Positions 25,534 to 34,517 of a stretch of DNA of 64,000 nt are shown here, piece after piece. This DNA is from Clostridium sp. UBA4548. GTDB taxonomy: Bacteria; Bacillota; Clostridia; Clostridiales; Clostridiaceae. Under the pieces are notes generated by a model, which worked only from the letters and a program-made list of their open reading frames with translations, was not told the DNA's origin and made no database searches. Within the stretch, counting starts at the first letter, position 1. Each line of letters begins with the position of its first letter. Both the position numbers and the translations under genes were made by a program. The stretch spans positions 20,507 to 84,506 of the forward strand of contig NZ_DGLI01000051.1 of NCBI RefSeq assembly GCF_002387895.1, given 5' to 3'.

Positions 25534-25596
25534 GAATTACATAATTCTATTTAGCTATAGGATTCCATCATGGAGTTTTAATTTGTTCAGTATTAT

Positions 25597-25637
25597 GAAA
25601 AAAAGGCTGTGCACTAATTATTTAGTGCCACAGCCTC
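25597..25637 (-). terminator. Terminator of the Bce-type ABC operon
   Basis: Read on the minus strand, GGCTGTGGCACTAA pairs with TTAGTGCACAGCC and is followed by eight T. It lies about 70 bp after the permease stop codon. Confidence 0.85.
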
Positions 25638-25708
25638 AATAAATTCTTAGGGAACCCGGGGAGGACTCAGGTACAAATTAAATATTAACACGGCTTCACT
25701 AAGATGCA

Positions 25709-27733
25709 TTAAATTTTGTTTTTAACTGTATTTTTAAAGCCAACATAAGTTGCATAAAAGTATCCACCGTATATTACAATAAGACCTAAACCTATCATAA
25801 GAGAAGAACTTCCAAGGAGGCTCTTGTTATAGGCTCCAAACAGTTTATTAGTTACACTTATGCCAACTATTGAATGTATAATGGCTAAAGTTAAAGGTAC
25901 CATAAAATAAATCAAGTTCTGAACTAATATTGACTTATTTATCATTTTTTCAGTAACACCTATTTTTCTAAGAGAGTTATATCTATCTAGACTATCACTT
26001 GCCTCAGATAATTGCTGTAATGCCAGCACAGCAGCACTGGATATCAAAAATACTATTCCTAAATATATACCTAGAAATACAACCATTGCTGAGGAACCAT
26101 ACACCATGGAATGTAGTTGTTCTAGTGTATTTCCGAATAACAGTATAGATTGCCCATTATAGGTTCCAGTATCTAAAACATCAGTAAACAGCTTTGAAAA
26201 CTTCTCTTCCGATTTTTCAAAGTTACTGTTATCAAACATTACATTAAATTTAGAGCCTTCTGCCTTCAAATCTCCCTGAAAGTTATCTGGGATTATGAAA
26301 TAAAGGAATTGCAAATTAGCTCTATTGCTAACTATATTCTCTTTTATTGGAGTGGTATTTTTTATTGTGTAAGTTTTATTCTCTAACACTACAGATTTTT
26401 CATTCTTTATAAATTTACTAAATATTTTATTGTTATCCTCATAGTTGGATACAACTAAAATTTCATTTTCTTTTAAGTCTATAGGAGACTTATCTAAAAG
26501 CTGAGTTATTGAGTTATACTCAGAGAGTTTTATAGCAGATATAGGGTGATCGGAATAGGAATCCTTAAGTTCCTTAATTTCTTTTTCAGTTAAATACTTA
26601 CTTAGTAATTCACTTAGATAAATAGGAAGTTTGTATTCAGTAAAAAAGGAATACTTTTCAGTAGCATCAAGCTGAAAATTTATTTCATCAAGAGCCTTTT
26701 TAACATCCTTTGTTTTTTCATCATCTTTACTAGGATAAAGAGCACCAGAGGCGTGAAAAGAAGTATTTCCCTTTAAGGATTTGTCAAAGATGCCCTTATA
26801 GCCAAACATAGTAAATAAAAGTGTGATAGTTAAAAACAGCATAAGACATATGGTGGTCATGGATAAAAAGTTAGTAGTTATTTTATTATTAATTTGTCTT
26901 AATACAAAGATATTTAAATTTTTAAGATATAGTTTTTTATTCTTTTGTATAACTTGGATTAAAAAGTTAGAGAGACTAAAAAAGCATAATAGAGTTCCCA
27001 CAACCCCTAAAACAATTGAAATAATAAAAAGAGGATCCTCAGGCTCTAATCCAACCTTTAACACAAAAGTGTAAGCAGCTATAAGGGATGCCAGTGAGAA
27101 AAGGAATATAACTACTGAAACAACAGGGTTTGTAACCTTTATTACTTCATTTTTCTTTGCTGCATTTAGCATATCTATAAGCTTATATTTAGAAATAATA
27201 ACTTGATTAAATATCATTACTAGAATAAATATTATCCCAAAGTATAGTGCAGATTTAACTATTGCACTCATTGATATAATAAATTTATAGTTAGTCATAT
27301 TTACTGCTAAAAGCTTAGCTGTAACAACAGATAAACCTTGGGACACAATAATGCCAAGTAGAATTCCAACAACTAGAGATAATAAGCCAATAAGAAAAGT
27401 CTCAAAAATTAAAATTCTAGAAATTTTACCCTTTGACATACCTAAAGTCATGTAGATACCTAATTCTTTTTTACGTTTTTTTATAAGAAAATTGTTGGCG
27501 TAAACTATAAGTCCTCCTAGAATAAAGGATACAAATACGGAGGCTCCAGCCATAAGTTTGTTTATTGTTATCATATACTCTGCAGTGCTCTTACTTATAT
27601 CCAGCAGAGATTTTTGTGCTTCAATAGAATTAAAGCTATAAAATATACATACTGCAAAGGTTAGAGTAAGAAAATATATAGAATAATCCTTGAAGCTTCT
27701 TTTTACATTGTTCATTGCTATTTTAGAAAACAT
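25709..27733 (-). CDS. BceB-like ABC transporter permease (FtsX-type)
   Basis: 674 residues from ATG 27733, overlapping the ATPase gene by 11 bp with GGAGGAGAT upstream. Hydrophobic segments are seen near 20-40, 50-75, 105-135, 150-175, 205-220, 230-265 and 290-315. A large extracellular domain (~330-520) follows, then three last segments, the 10-TM plan of BceB/PsdB. 'K-K-R-K-K-E-L-G-I-Y-M-T-L-G-M' is the typical FtsX loop. Such permeases sense and remove cell-wall-active peptide antibiotics from lipid II cycle targets and signal to a partner histidine kinase, present here upstream. The actual drug is unknown. Confidence 0.85.
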   Translation of the reverse strand: MFSKIAMNNVKRSFKDYSIYFLTLTFAVCIFYSFNSIEAQKSLLDISKSTAEYMITINKLMAGASVFVSFILGGLIVYANNFLIKKRKKELGIYMTLGMSKGKISRILIFETFLIGLLSLVVGILLGIIVSQGLSVVTAKLLAVNMTNYKFIISMSAIVKSALYFGIIFILVMIFNQVIISKYKLIDMLNAAKKNEVIKVTNPVVSVVIFLFSLASLIAAYTFVLKVGLEPEDPLFIISIVLGVVGTLLCFFSLSNFLIQVIQKNKKLYLKNLNIFVLRQINNKITTNFLSMTTICLMLFLTITLLFTMFGYKGIFDKSLKGNTSFHASGALYPSKDDEKTKDVKKALDEINFQLDATEKYSFFTEYKLPIYLSELLSKYLTEKEIKELKDSYSDHPISAIKLSEYNSITQLLDKSPIDLKENEILVVSNYEDNNKIFSKFIKNEKSVVLENKTYTIKNTTPIKENIVSNRANLQFLYFIIPDNFQGDLKAEGSKFNVMFDNSNFEKSEEKFSKLFTDVLDTGTYNGQSILLFGNTLEQLHSMVYGSSAMVVFLGIYLGIVFLISSAAVLALQQLSEASDSLDRYNSLRKIGVTEKMINKSILVQNLIYFMVPLTLAIIHSIVGISVTNKLFGAYNKSLLGSSSLMIGLGLIVIYGGYFYATYVGFKNTVKNKI

Positions 27734-28490
27734 CGCTAGCATCTCCTCCAAGTAAAGTCACAACTTCAATTATTTTATTAAAGAATTCCTTTCTAGTATC
27801 ATTCCCGCGAAGTAGTTCATTAAAAATCTTACCATCCTTAATAAATAAAATTCTATGAGCATAGCTTGCGGTAAAGGCATCGTGAGTAACCATCAGTATG
27901 GTAGCTTGAAAATCCTTGTTTAGCTTTTCAAAGGAGTCCAAAAGAAGTCTTGAGGACTTAGAGTCTAAAGCTCCAGTAGGCTCATCAGCCAGTATCAGTG
28001 AAGGCTCAGTAACTAGAGCTCTAGCAGAAGCCACTCTTTGTTTCTGACCCCCTGACATTTGAAAAGGGTATTTAGTTAAAACATCTAAAATTTCTAGCTT
28101 TTCTGCTACTTTTTTAATAAGTTTATCTATTTCACTAGGTGTTCTCTTTTGTATTGTGAGGGCTAAAGCTATATTTTCATAGGCAGTAAGAGTATCAAGA
28201 AGATTAAAATCCTGAAAGATGAAGCCTAACTCATCACGTCTGAATTCCTCTAAAGCCTTAGATTTAAGTGTGGTAATATCCTTGTTATTTATGATGATAT
28301 TACCTGTTGTAACAGTATCTATAGTTGAAATGCAGTTTAATAGAGTGGTCTTACCACTACCCGAAGGTCCCATTATTCCCACAAATTCTCCCTTATCCAC
28401 ATTAAAGCTTATATTATCTATGGCTTTTGTTATGTTGCCTTTATTACCATAGTATTTTTCAATTTTTTCAACCCTTAAAATATTCTCCAT
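27723..28490 (-). CDS. BceA-like ABC transporter ATPase
   Basis: 255 residues. Walker A 'G-P-S-G-S-G-K-T-T', signature 'M-S-G-G-Q-K-Q-R', Walker B 'L-I-L-A-D-E-P-T-G-A-L-D' and H-loop 'V-T-H-D' are all intact. This belongs to the MacB/BceA group that powers FtsX-type permeases. GGAGGAAAAGT precedes ATG 28490. It is co-transcribed with the permease and, upstream, with a small membrane-anchored protein. Confidence 0.9.
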   Translation of the reverse strand: MENILRVEKIEKYYGNKGNITKAIDNISFNVDKGEFVGIMGPSGSGKTTLLNCISTIDTVTTGNIIINNKDITTLKSKALEEFRRDELGFIFQDFNLLDTLTAYENIALALTIQKRTPSEIDKLIKKVAEKLEILDVLTKYPFQMSGGQKQRVASARALVTEPSLILADEPTGALDSKSSRLLLDSFEKLNKDFQATILMVTHDAFTASYAHRILFIKDGKIFNELLRGNDTRKEFFNKIIEVVTLLGGDASDVF

Positions 28491-28554
28491 TACTTTTCCT
28501 CCATAATTCTTCTCCCCTAAAGGGGGTTATTCATCTGAGTAACTTGTTGATACT

Positions 28555-28971
28555 TTAATTTTTCACCTGAAATTTCACCATCTTTTCGATGATATCATTG
28601 CCAGCATTATAGATTGTAACTCCATACTCACCTTCTTCAAGCCCTTCAGGAACTGATAGCTTAGCATTAAAATATCCACCTTTAGTTATTTCTATATTTT
28701 CTTCTGTTTTAAATCTATTCTGTGTTAATACTTCACCTTTGTACCATACCACCGTTGCCTTTTTAATAGCCAGCTTTTTACCCTTTGCAGAAAGATAAAC
28801 CGTATCCTTAGAGGTAAAAGTATTAGTAGGTGCGGTAGGCTTTCCTTTGTCATCTACACTTTTAGTCGTTGTAATTTCTACAATTTTAGGGCCATTAAAA
28901 TACTTATAAGCTGCGCCCCCTCCACCTATTATTAAAACTATAATCAATACAGGTATTAACAATTTTTTCAT
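28555..28971 (-). CDS. Small membrane-anchored extracellular protein
   Basis: 138 residues from ATG 28971, after TTGGAGGAACTTTTT. 'M-K-K-L-L-I-P-V-L-I-I-V-L-I-I-G-G-G-G-A' is a single N-terminal membrane segment without a lipobox cysteine. The exterior part is beta-rich ('K-A-T-V-V-W-Y-K-G', 'G-E-Y-G-V-T-I-Y-N-A-G') and looks Ig-like. I do not recognise a named family. Its place between the kinase genes and the ABC genes suggests an accessory of the peptide-sensing module, for example in substrate capture; that is inference. Confidence 0.65.
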   Translation of the reverse strand: MKKLLIPVLIIVLIIGGGGAAYKYFNGPKIVEITTTKSVDDKGKPTAPTNTFTSKDTVYLSAKGKKLAIKKATVVWYKGEVLTQNRFKTEENIEITKGGYFNAKLSVPEGLEEGEYGVTIYNAGNDIIEKMVKFQVKN

Positions 28972-29106
28972 AAAAAGTTCCTCCAAACTTTAATTTTTAT
29001 TTTCTCTACGGTTATTATTTTACTAGGACTTCACTTGGATACATATTAGTTTATATTTCATTAAAGTTACATTTTTGAAAGATTTGAAAGATAGGGTGAG
29101 TTTCGT

Positions 29107-29167
29107 AAAAGAAAAAATAATGGATTTATAGCTATCATAATTCACAATAGCTATGAATCCATTATTA
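29107..29167 (-). terminator. Terminator of the two-component operon
   Basis: On the minus strand AATAATGGATT-ATAGCTAT arms pair across a short loop, followed by TTTTTTCTTTT, just after the kinase stop codon. It separates the regulator-kinase transcript from the ABC transcript. Confidence 0.8.
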
Positions 29168-29173
29168 ACACAA

Positions 29174-30187
29174 TTAATTCATTAAATTAACTTTCCCTAG
29201 GGGGAAGATAATACTAACCTTTGTACCTTCTCCAAGCTTTGAAGTTAAGCTAAGACCGAGACCCAGTTGATCACAAAGCTTTTTGCATAGATAAAGCCCT
29301 ATGCCAGTAGACTTACCAAGCTTTCTTCCATTATCTCCAGTAAAGCCCTTTTCAAAAACTCTATTAACATCCTTGTTTATTATACCTATACCATTGTCCT
29401 CTATAGTAAGGACTATATTGTTTTCATTTTGAACAGTATAAACTCGGACCTTACCTTCTTTTTCCCTACTATATTTAATAGAATTTCCTATGATTTGATT
29501 TAAGATGAACTCAAGCCATTTTCCATCACTGAATACAATGCCTTCCACAGCTCCTATGTCCACTGAAATTCTTTTATTTATAAAATCCCTAGAATTCTTC
29601 TTAATAGTATTTCTTACTACAGTAGCTAAGGACAGCTCTCTAATAATATAATCCTTGCTTACATTATTACTTCTTGAGTAATAAAGCACTTGTTCAATAT
29701 AATCCTCAATTTTCCTAACTTCATAGTTAATACTCTTAGTAACCTTATCCTCATTGTTTTCTATTATTAGCCTTGTGGAGGAAATTGGAGTCTTTATTTC
29801 ATGAACCCAGGTTTCTATATACTCCCTATATTCACTTTGCATATCTCTATATTTTTTAACATGTTCATGCATACTTTTGTTAGCTTCCTTCAACACATCA
29901 TACACAGCTTTGCCTTCAATAAAATCTGGTTCTTCTATAATTTCAGATAGGAGATACTTTTTATCTAGGGAATCCATAATGCTAGTTATCTCATTATAGA
30001 ATCTTTTCGACTTAACATATTCTGCAATAATAAAAGAAAAAAGGGGGAGAAACCATATAGAAAAAACAAGAAGAATTATATTAGCACTAAAGTTAACAAG
30101 GACCATTATGGCACTTATGATAATGAATAATATAAAGTTAATTAAAAGAAATAAAAACCTGTCTTTTAAATAATCTTTTAAACTCAT
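29174..30187 (-). CDS. BceS-like intramembrane-sensing histidine kinase
   Basis: 337 residues. Two membrane segments (about 11-31 and 36-56) are joined by only a few residues, so there is no extracellular sensor domain, as in BceS kinases that read their ABC transporter. The DHp box 'W-V-H-E-I-K-T-P-I' has H129. The ATPase has 'F-I-L-N-Q-I-I-G-N-S-I-K-Y' (N box), 'I-E-D-N-G-I-G-I' (G1) and 'G-K-S-T-G-I-G-L-Y' (G2). It overlaps the response-regulator gene by 4 bp. Confidence 0.9.
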   Translation of the reverse strand: MSLKDYLKDRFLFLLINFILFIIISAIMVLVNFSANIILLVFSIWFLPLFSFIIAEYVKSKRFYNEITSIMDSLDKKYLLSEIIEEPDFIEGKAVYDVLKEANKSMHEHVKKYRDMQSEYREYIETWVHEIKTPISSTRLIIENNEDKVTKSINYEVRKIEDYIEQVLYYSRSNNVSKDYIIRELSLATVVRNTIKKNSRDFINKRISVDIGAVEGIVFSDGKWLEFILNQIIGNSIKYSREKEGKVRVYTVQNENNIVLTIEDNGIGIINKDVNRVFEKGFTGDNGRKLGKSTGIGLYLCKKLCDQLGLGLSLTSKLGEGTKVSIIFPLGKVNLMN

Positions 30188-30852
30188 GGCAGTATATACC
30201 CAAGTCCACGCCTAGTTTCTACGGTTTCCTTCATTCCAACTTCCTCTAGTTTCTTTCTTAATCTTGTCACATTAACAGATAAGTTATTATCATCCACAAA
30301 AATATCTGAGTTCCACATAAAATCCATTAGTTCATCTCTGGACACGATTTTACCTTTATTTTTAATCAAACAGGAAAGTATTTTGAGTTCATTTTTGGTT
30401 AATTCCACAGTACTTTCCTTGTAAGTAATTGAACTATTTGATAAATTAAGTTTTAAATCATAATAATACATGGTGTCTTGAGGAGCGGAGCCTTGAGCTC
30501 TTCTTAAAATAGAAGCAATTCTTGCTAAAAGAATTTGAGTGTTATAAGGTTTTGTAATAAAATCATCAGCACCTAAATTCATACTCATAAGTTCATCCAT
30601 CTCACTGTCTCTGCTGGTTACCACAATAATAGGCATATCTGAAGTTTTTCTTATCTCTCTACATATATGATAGCCATCAAATATAGGAAGATTTATATCT
30701 AAAAGCAATAAATCTGGAGCTTCTTTTAGTATGTAATCCACAATGTTTTCAAAACTTGATGGAGCAAGAACCTCATAGCCGTATCTTGTTAAAAAGACTT
30801 TTAGTTCTTCCCTTATGGTTTCAGTATCTTCTATAATAATTATCTTTGACAT
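30184..30852 (-). CDS. OmpR/PhoB-type response regulator (BceR-like)
   Basis: 222 residues. The receiver domain has the acidic pair E8-D9, phospho-acceptor D52 in 'L-L-L-L-D-I-N-L-P', T80-S in 'V-V-T-S' and K102 in 'I-T-K-P'. The C-terminal winged helix shows 'E-L-T-K-N-E-L-K-I-L' and 'V-N-V-T-R-L-R-K-K'. AAAGGAAGTGAATCT precedes ATG. It probably activates the ABC genes at 25.7-29 kb; I could not identify a convincing binding-site pair in the 28972-29106 promoter region. Confidence 0.9.
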   Translation of the reverse strand: MSKIIIIEDTETIREELKVFLTRYGYEVLAPSSFENIVDYILKEAPDLLLLDINLPIFDGYHICREIRKTSDMPIIVVTSRDSEMDELMSMNLGADDFITKPYNTQILLARIASILRRAQGSAPQDTMYYYDLKLNLSNSSITYKESTVELTKNELKILSCLIKNKGKIVSRDELMDFMWNSDIFVDDNNLSVNVTRLRKKLEEVGMKETVETRRGLGYILP

Positions 30853-31369
30853 AGATTCACTTCCTTTGTAAAAATCTATCAGCTTAAGGATATTATAGTT
30901 TATTATAAGTATTACTGCAAAAAATAAATCTAGGTATATAGAATTTACTTCAATTCAAATTATAAATTCCAAGAAGTGCTTCCTCTAAAACATAGCCACT
31001 ATTAAAAAAGGATTCTTTTAAGCTCAATGTGCTGTAACTATATAAGTATTCCTAAGATAAGTGAATTCCTATGCTGAAAACATGCATGAGGCTTTGAACT
31101 TGTTTATATATTAATACACCATAGGAAAAGTTAAAGTAATTTATACAACTATTTTAAGCAGAATAATATAAGGTAATAAAACATAGGGGTATTTATGGTT
31201 AGGTATAAAAGAGTGAGATACTTAGTGGCTTTTAAGGTTTTCAGAATTTAAGATCTGCTTCCTGTAAACTTTCATTAGGGAAGAAGTAATTTGGATAAAT
31301 ATTTTAAAAGATTTAAATATAATAATGATTAGTTTAGAAGTGATAGTTAAGAAGCTGGCAGTGTCTTCT
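30853..31369. other. Intergenic region between the regulator and TetR genes
   Basis: About 520 bp, AT-rich. It holds the first copy of repeat family F (30947-31048). A minus-strand frame at 31222-31467 has no ribosome site or recognisable product and runs across the TetR promoter. Confidence 0.4.
30947..31048 (+). repeat. Dispersed repeat family F, copy 1
   Basis: 'ACTTCAA', 'ATTCCAAGAAGTG', 'CTTTTAAGCTCAA' and 'CTGTAACTATATAAG' recur in the same order and spacing at 58856-58961. No terminal inverted repeats or coding potential noticed. Confidence 0.5.
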
Positions 31370-31421
31370 AAAAAACGGTCAGTGGATTTATAATAAAAAT
31401 ATAAGCTGCTGACTGTTTTGG
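31370..31421 (+). promoter_or_regulatory. Possible operator/promoter of the TetR gene
   Basis: GGTCAGTG and CTGACTGTT lie as a broken inverted pair about 25 bp apart, around a TATAATAAAAATATAA stretch resembling a -10 region, just upstream of the TetR start. Autorepression would fit the family. No footprint can be claimed. Confidence 0.35.
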
Positions 31422-31439
31422 TCAATGAAGGAGGATATA

Positions 31440-32075
31440 ATGAATCAATCTTATTTTCAGTTGCCAATAGACAAACAAAAGAATTTAATTAATGCTGGAT
31501 ACAAAGTATTTGCGGTATCCCCCTATAATAAAGCTTCTATGCTTTCAATTTCTATGGAAGCTGGAATATCTAAGTCCTTGCTGTTTTATTACTTTAGAAA
31601 TAAGGAGGAATATTATTTATTCTTATTCGATACTGCCATAGAATTTATAAATGAATACAAGGTACAACTAATCGGAGAAAAAGCATATGACTTTTTTGAT
31701 TTAATTAATATAAAAATCCAAGGAAGAATGAAAATCATAGCTGAGTATCCATATTTATATAAATTTATCACGAGAGCCTACTATGAAACTAATGAAGGTG
31801 TAAAAAGTAAATTACATGAAAAGAAAAGAATAATAATGAGTACAGAAGAGGAGGAGTTTTTGAAGGTTGTTGATTATAATAAATTTAAAAATCCTGGAGA
31901 TATAGCAATTTTGCTTAAATTAGTACTTTCTGTGGCTGAAGGTGTCATGAGAGGCAGAGAAGATTTAAATACTGAAAAAATTCTTCAGGGGGTTAGAGAG
32001 TTTGAAGTTATGATGGAATCCTTGAAGAAGCATTATTATAAAGAAGATTATTTAAATTTATCGGAAGGGAGATAA
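31440..32075 (+). CDS. TetR/AcrR-family transcriptional regulator
   Basis: 211 residues from ATG 31440, preceded by AAGGAGGATATA. The N-terminal helix-turn-helix region runs 'K-Q-K-N-L-I-N-A-G-Y-K-V-F', then 'A-S-M-L-S-I-S-M-E-A-G-I-S-K-S-L-L-F-Y-Y-F', the classic TetR recognition helix and following 'YYF' turn. The C-terminal ligand domain is divergent. It overlaps no gene but is 4 bp from an alpha/beta hydrolase gene, so it probably regulates that pair. Confidence 0.85.
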   Translation: MNQSYFQLPIDKQKNLINAGYKVFAVSPYNKASMLSISMEAGISKSLLFYYFRNKEEYYLFLFDTAIEFINEYKVQLIGEKAYDFFDLINIKIQGRMKIIAEYPYLYKFITRAYYETNEGVKSKLHEKKRIIMSTEEEEFLKVVDYNKFKNPGDIAILLKLVLSVAEGVMRGREDLNTEKILQGVREFEVMMESLKKHYYKEDYLNLSEGR

Positions 32076-32079
32076 TCAA

Positions 32080-32883
32080 ATGGACAAGAGTATGGAGCAT
32101 TTAACATTTCATAATTTGAATTGTGAAATTCATTATTGGTATAGAAAAGGAACAGAAGATAAATGGGTTATATTTTTTCATGGTGCTGGTGTTGATCATG
32201 AAATGTTTGAAGAGCAATATAAGATTTTTGATGACACCTATAATATAATTGCATGGGATAATCGTGGACACGGTTTATCTAAATTAAATCCAGAAGCAAA
32301 GTTTTCCTTTAAAGATATGATTAGCGATTGTAAAAAAATATATGAAATTTATAATATAAACAAAGCAATTCTTATTGGACAATCTATTGGAGGAAATTTA
32401 GCCCAGGAGATAGACTATATTTATCCCGAACTTGTAGAGAAATTAATACTAATTGATTGTACAAAAAATACTGGAAAACTAACATTTATGGAGAAATGTT
32501 TATTAAAAAGTAGTAGGTTTATATTTAACTGTTACCCTTGGAAGGTTCTAATAAAGCAAAGTGCTAATGCCTGTGCCAATAAAGAGGAGGTAAGGGAATA
32601 TGTTAAACAATGCTTTAATAGAATGGATAAAAAAACCTTCATTGATGTTATAATGGAGGCAACAACTTGTCTTCATTATGACCCAGAATATAAGTTCAAA
32701 AATCCTGTACTGTTGCTCTGTGGGGTAGATGAAAAAACAGGCAATATAAAAAAGGTTGCTGAGCCTTGGGAAAAAAGTGATAGCAACTGCACTCTACATT
32801 TTATTAGTAATGCAGGTCATAACTCAAATCAAGATAATCCAGACAGGGTTAATGAACTTATTAGTAATTTTTTAAGAAGTTAA
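32080..32883 (+). CDS. Alpha/beta hydrolase
   Basis: 267 residues. The oxyanion strand is 'V-I-F-F-H-G-A-G-V-D', nucleophile S101-like 'I-G-Q-S-I-G-G-N' (G-x-S-x-G), the acid lies in 'L-C-G-V-D-E-K' and the histidine in 'S-N-A-G-H-N-S-N'. No lid domain identifies a substrate. GGAAGGGAGATAATCAA precedes ATG. Co-transcribed with the TetR gene. Confidence 0.85.
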   Translation: MDKSMEHLTFHNLNCEIHYWYRKGTEDKWVIFFHGAGVDHEMFEEQYKIFDDTYNIIAWDNRGHGLSKLNPEAKFSFKDMISDCKKIYEIYNINKAILIGQSIGGNLAQEIDYIYPELVEKLILIDCTKNTGKLTFMEKCLLKSSRFIFNCYPWKVLIKQSANACANKEEVREYVKQCFNRMDKKTFIDVIMEATTCLHYDPEYKFKNPVLLLCGVDEKTGNIKKVAEPWEKSDSNCTLHFISNAGHNSNQDNPDRVNELISNFLRS

Positions 32884-32981
32884 TTATTTTTCTATTAGCT
32901 AGTTTTGATTTAATGCCATGATATTAGTAGTTCAACGTTAGCATAGTCACTGAGAAATACACTTCAGGCTATGATTATGTA

Positions 32982-33017
32982 GCCCTAACTATTGATATAT
33001 TGGTTAGGGCATTTTTA
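32982..33017 (+). terminator. Hairpin terminator after the hydrolase gene
   Basis: GCCCTAAC pairs with GTTAGGGC, followed by ATTTTT. Confidence 0.8.
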
Positions 33018-33166
33018 TAAGTGAAAACACCAAACGATAAGTGATAAGAGAATAGAATCATTGTATATAGTATTTAACAAAAGTGTTATATTATATATAA
33101 AACAATTAATTTACATCCATGTTTTAACGTTAGCATAGGGAATTATTTATGGGGGAGATTTTAATT

Positions 33167-33694
33167 ATGAAAGAGTTATATACAGAGCGTTTAATAATAC
33201 GCAGATTTTCTAAAAATCATGGGGAAGATTTATATGAATATTTTTCTAATCCAAAGGTACTAGAATTTGAGCCATATAAACCTTTTACGAAAGAGGAAGC
33301 TTATGAAGAAGCTAAAAGACGCGAAAGTGACGAGAGATTTTTTGCTGTATGCTTAAAAGATGGGAAGCTTATAGGAAATCTATACTTTTCAGAAGGAGAC
33401 TTTGGAGCTTGGGAAATTGGTTATGTTTTTAATGATAAATACTGGGGAAAAGGCTATGCTACAGAAAGCGTCCTTGAACTAATGAAATATGCATTTACCA
33501 CTCTAGGGGTAAGAAGAATAATTGCACATTGTGATCCTAAGAACCCTAATTCGTGGAAGTTACTTGAAAGGGTGGGTATGAGAAGAGAGGCAATGCAGCT
33601 CCAAAATGTTTATTTCTTTGAAGATGAAGAAGGTAATCCTATATGGAAGGATACTTACCAATATGCAATTCTTCAGTCTGAATTTATAAAGTGA
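33167..33694 (+). CDS. GNAT family N-acetyltransferase (RimJ/RimL type)
   Basis: 175 residues from ATG 33167, preceded by GGGGGAGATTTTAATT. It starts 'M-K-E-L-Y-T-E-R-L-I-I-R-R-F', the RimJ/L signature. The CoA loop is 'Y-W-G-K-G-Y-A-T-E-S', then 'R-R-I-I-A-H-C-D-P-K-N-P-N-S' and 'L-L-E-R-V-G-M-R-R-E'. It is 35 bp ahead of a nucleotidyltransferase gene, probably in one transcript. The pairing of GNAT and nucleotidyltransferase recalls drug-modifying enzymes, but the substrates are unknown. Confidence 0.85.
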   Translation: MKELYTERLIIRRFSKNHGEDLYEYFSNPKVLEFEPYKPFTKEEAYEEAKRRESDERFFAVCLKDGKLIGNLYFSEGDFGAWEIGYVFNDKYWGKGYATESVLELMKYAFTTLGVRRIIAHCDPKNPNSWKLLERVGMRREAMQLQNVYFFEDEEGNPIWKDTYQYAILQSEFIK

Positions 33695-33729
33695 TAAATT
33701 AAAAGTTGGCAATAGAATGGGAGAATAAT

Positions 33730-34422
33730 ATGCTTAATTTGCAAATAAATTATCCATCATTTAACTATAAAAACTATATTGAATCTGTCTATGAATTTTG
33801 TAAAAATAATAAATTCTCACTGATTTTAAAAGGGTCTTTAGCAAAAGGTACAGCAACAAAATTTTCAGACATTGACTTAATAATTTTAGGTAACCTGGAT
33901 AGTTCTAAAGTTGATGAGATTATTTCACTCTATGGTAATCCTGTAATGACAAACTTTACTGAAAATCCTAAAGGTATATTAATTTTAGTTTATCAGGATA
34001 GCACTTCGGTAGATTTGGAAATAAGAGAAACAATTTTTCAGAAAGACTTGGAAAACAGTATAGTTCTTTTAAGATATGATGAAAACTTCATTATAGACAA
34101 TAAAAATATCATAAGAAAACAGATAGAATCTAACTATATGCCAAATAGACCAGAATGGTATAAGGTGCTAAGATTACTTCATAGAGGAACTATAAAATAT
34201 CTATCAAATAAAACTCGCAGTGCCTATGAACTTTTAGATGAAATTAAAGAGGCGCTTATTTCATTAGGAATTAGGAATTTAAGTTATAGCAATAACTTTG
34301 AAGAGGATATAAAATTAATATTTCATAGGTTTTGCAGGGAATTCCAAGTGGATTCACAAATAAAAGGCTTGTTTCACAATCTTTTTAAAGAGTTCTCTCT
34401 TAGGGTTATTGATAATGAATAA
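33730..34422 (+). CDS. Polymerase-beta-type nucleotidyltransferase protein
   Basis: 230 residues from ATG 33730 (GGGAGAATAAT upstream). The signature 'L-K-G-S-L-A-K-G-T-A-T-K-F-S-D-I-D-L-I' gives G-S, then D-x-D, and 'S-V-D-L-E-I-R' supplies the third aspartate. The helical C-terminal part resembles MNT/HEPN-like fusions only loosely. Function unknown; could modify a small molecule or protein. Confidence 0.75.
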   Translation: MLNLQINYPSFNYKNYIESVYEFCKNNKFSLILKGSLAKGTATKFSDIDLIILGNLDSSKVDEIISLYGNPVMTNFTENPKGILILVYQDSTSVDLEIRETIFQKDLENSIVLLRYDENFIIDNKNIIRKQIESNYMPNRPEWYKVLRLLHRGTIKYLSNKTRSAYELLDEIKEALISLGIRNLSYSNNFEEDIKLIFHRFCREFQVDSQIKGLFHNLFKEFSLRVIDNE

Positions 34423-34468
34423 AATTAATTTCCCTCTTTAAAGTCTTTAGAGATATAACCAAAATTTT

Positions 34469-34516
34469 AGCCTTACTAAACTAATTTGAACTTAGCTTAG
34501 TAAGGCTTTATTTTTC
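34469..34516 (+). terminator. Hairpin terminator
   Basis: AGCCTTACTAA pairs with TTAGTAAGGCT, followed by TTATTTTTC. It ends 2 bp before the convergent TVP38 gene stop, so it may act in both directions. Confidence 0.8.
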
Positions 34517-34517
34517 T

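Noticed and set aside
31222..31467. Minus-strand 81-codon ORF
   Set aside because: No ribosome site or family resemblance, and it runs through the TetR promoter and start.
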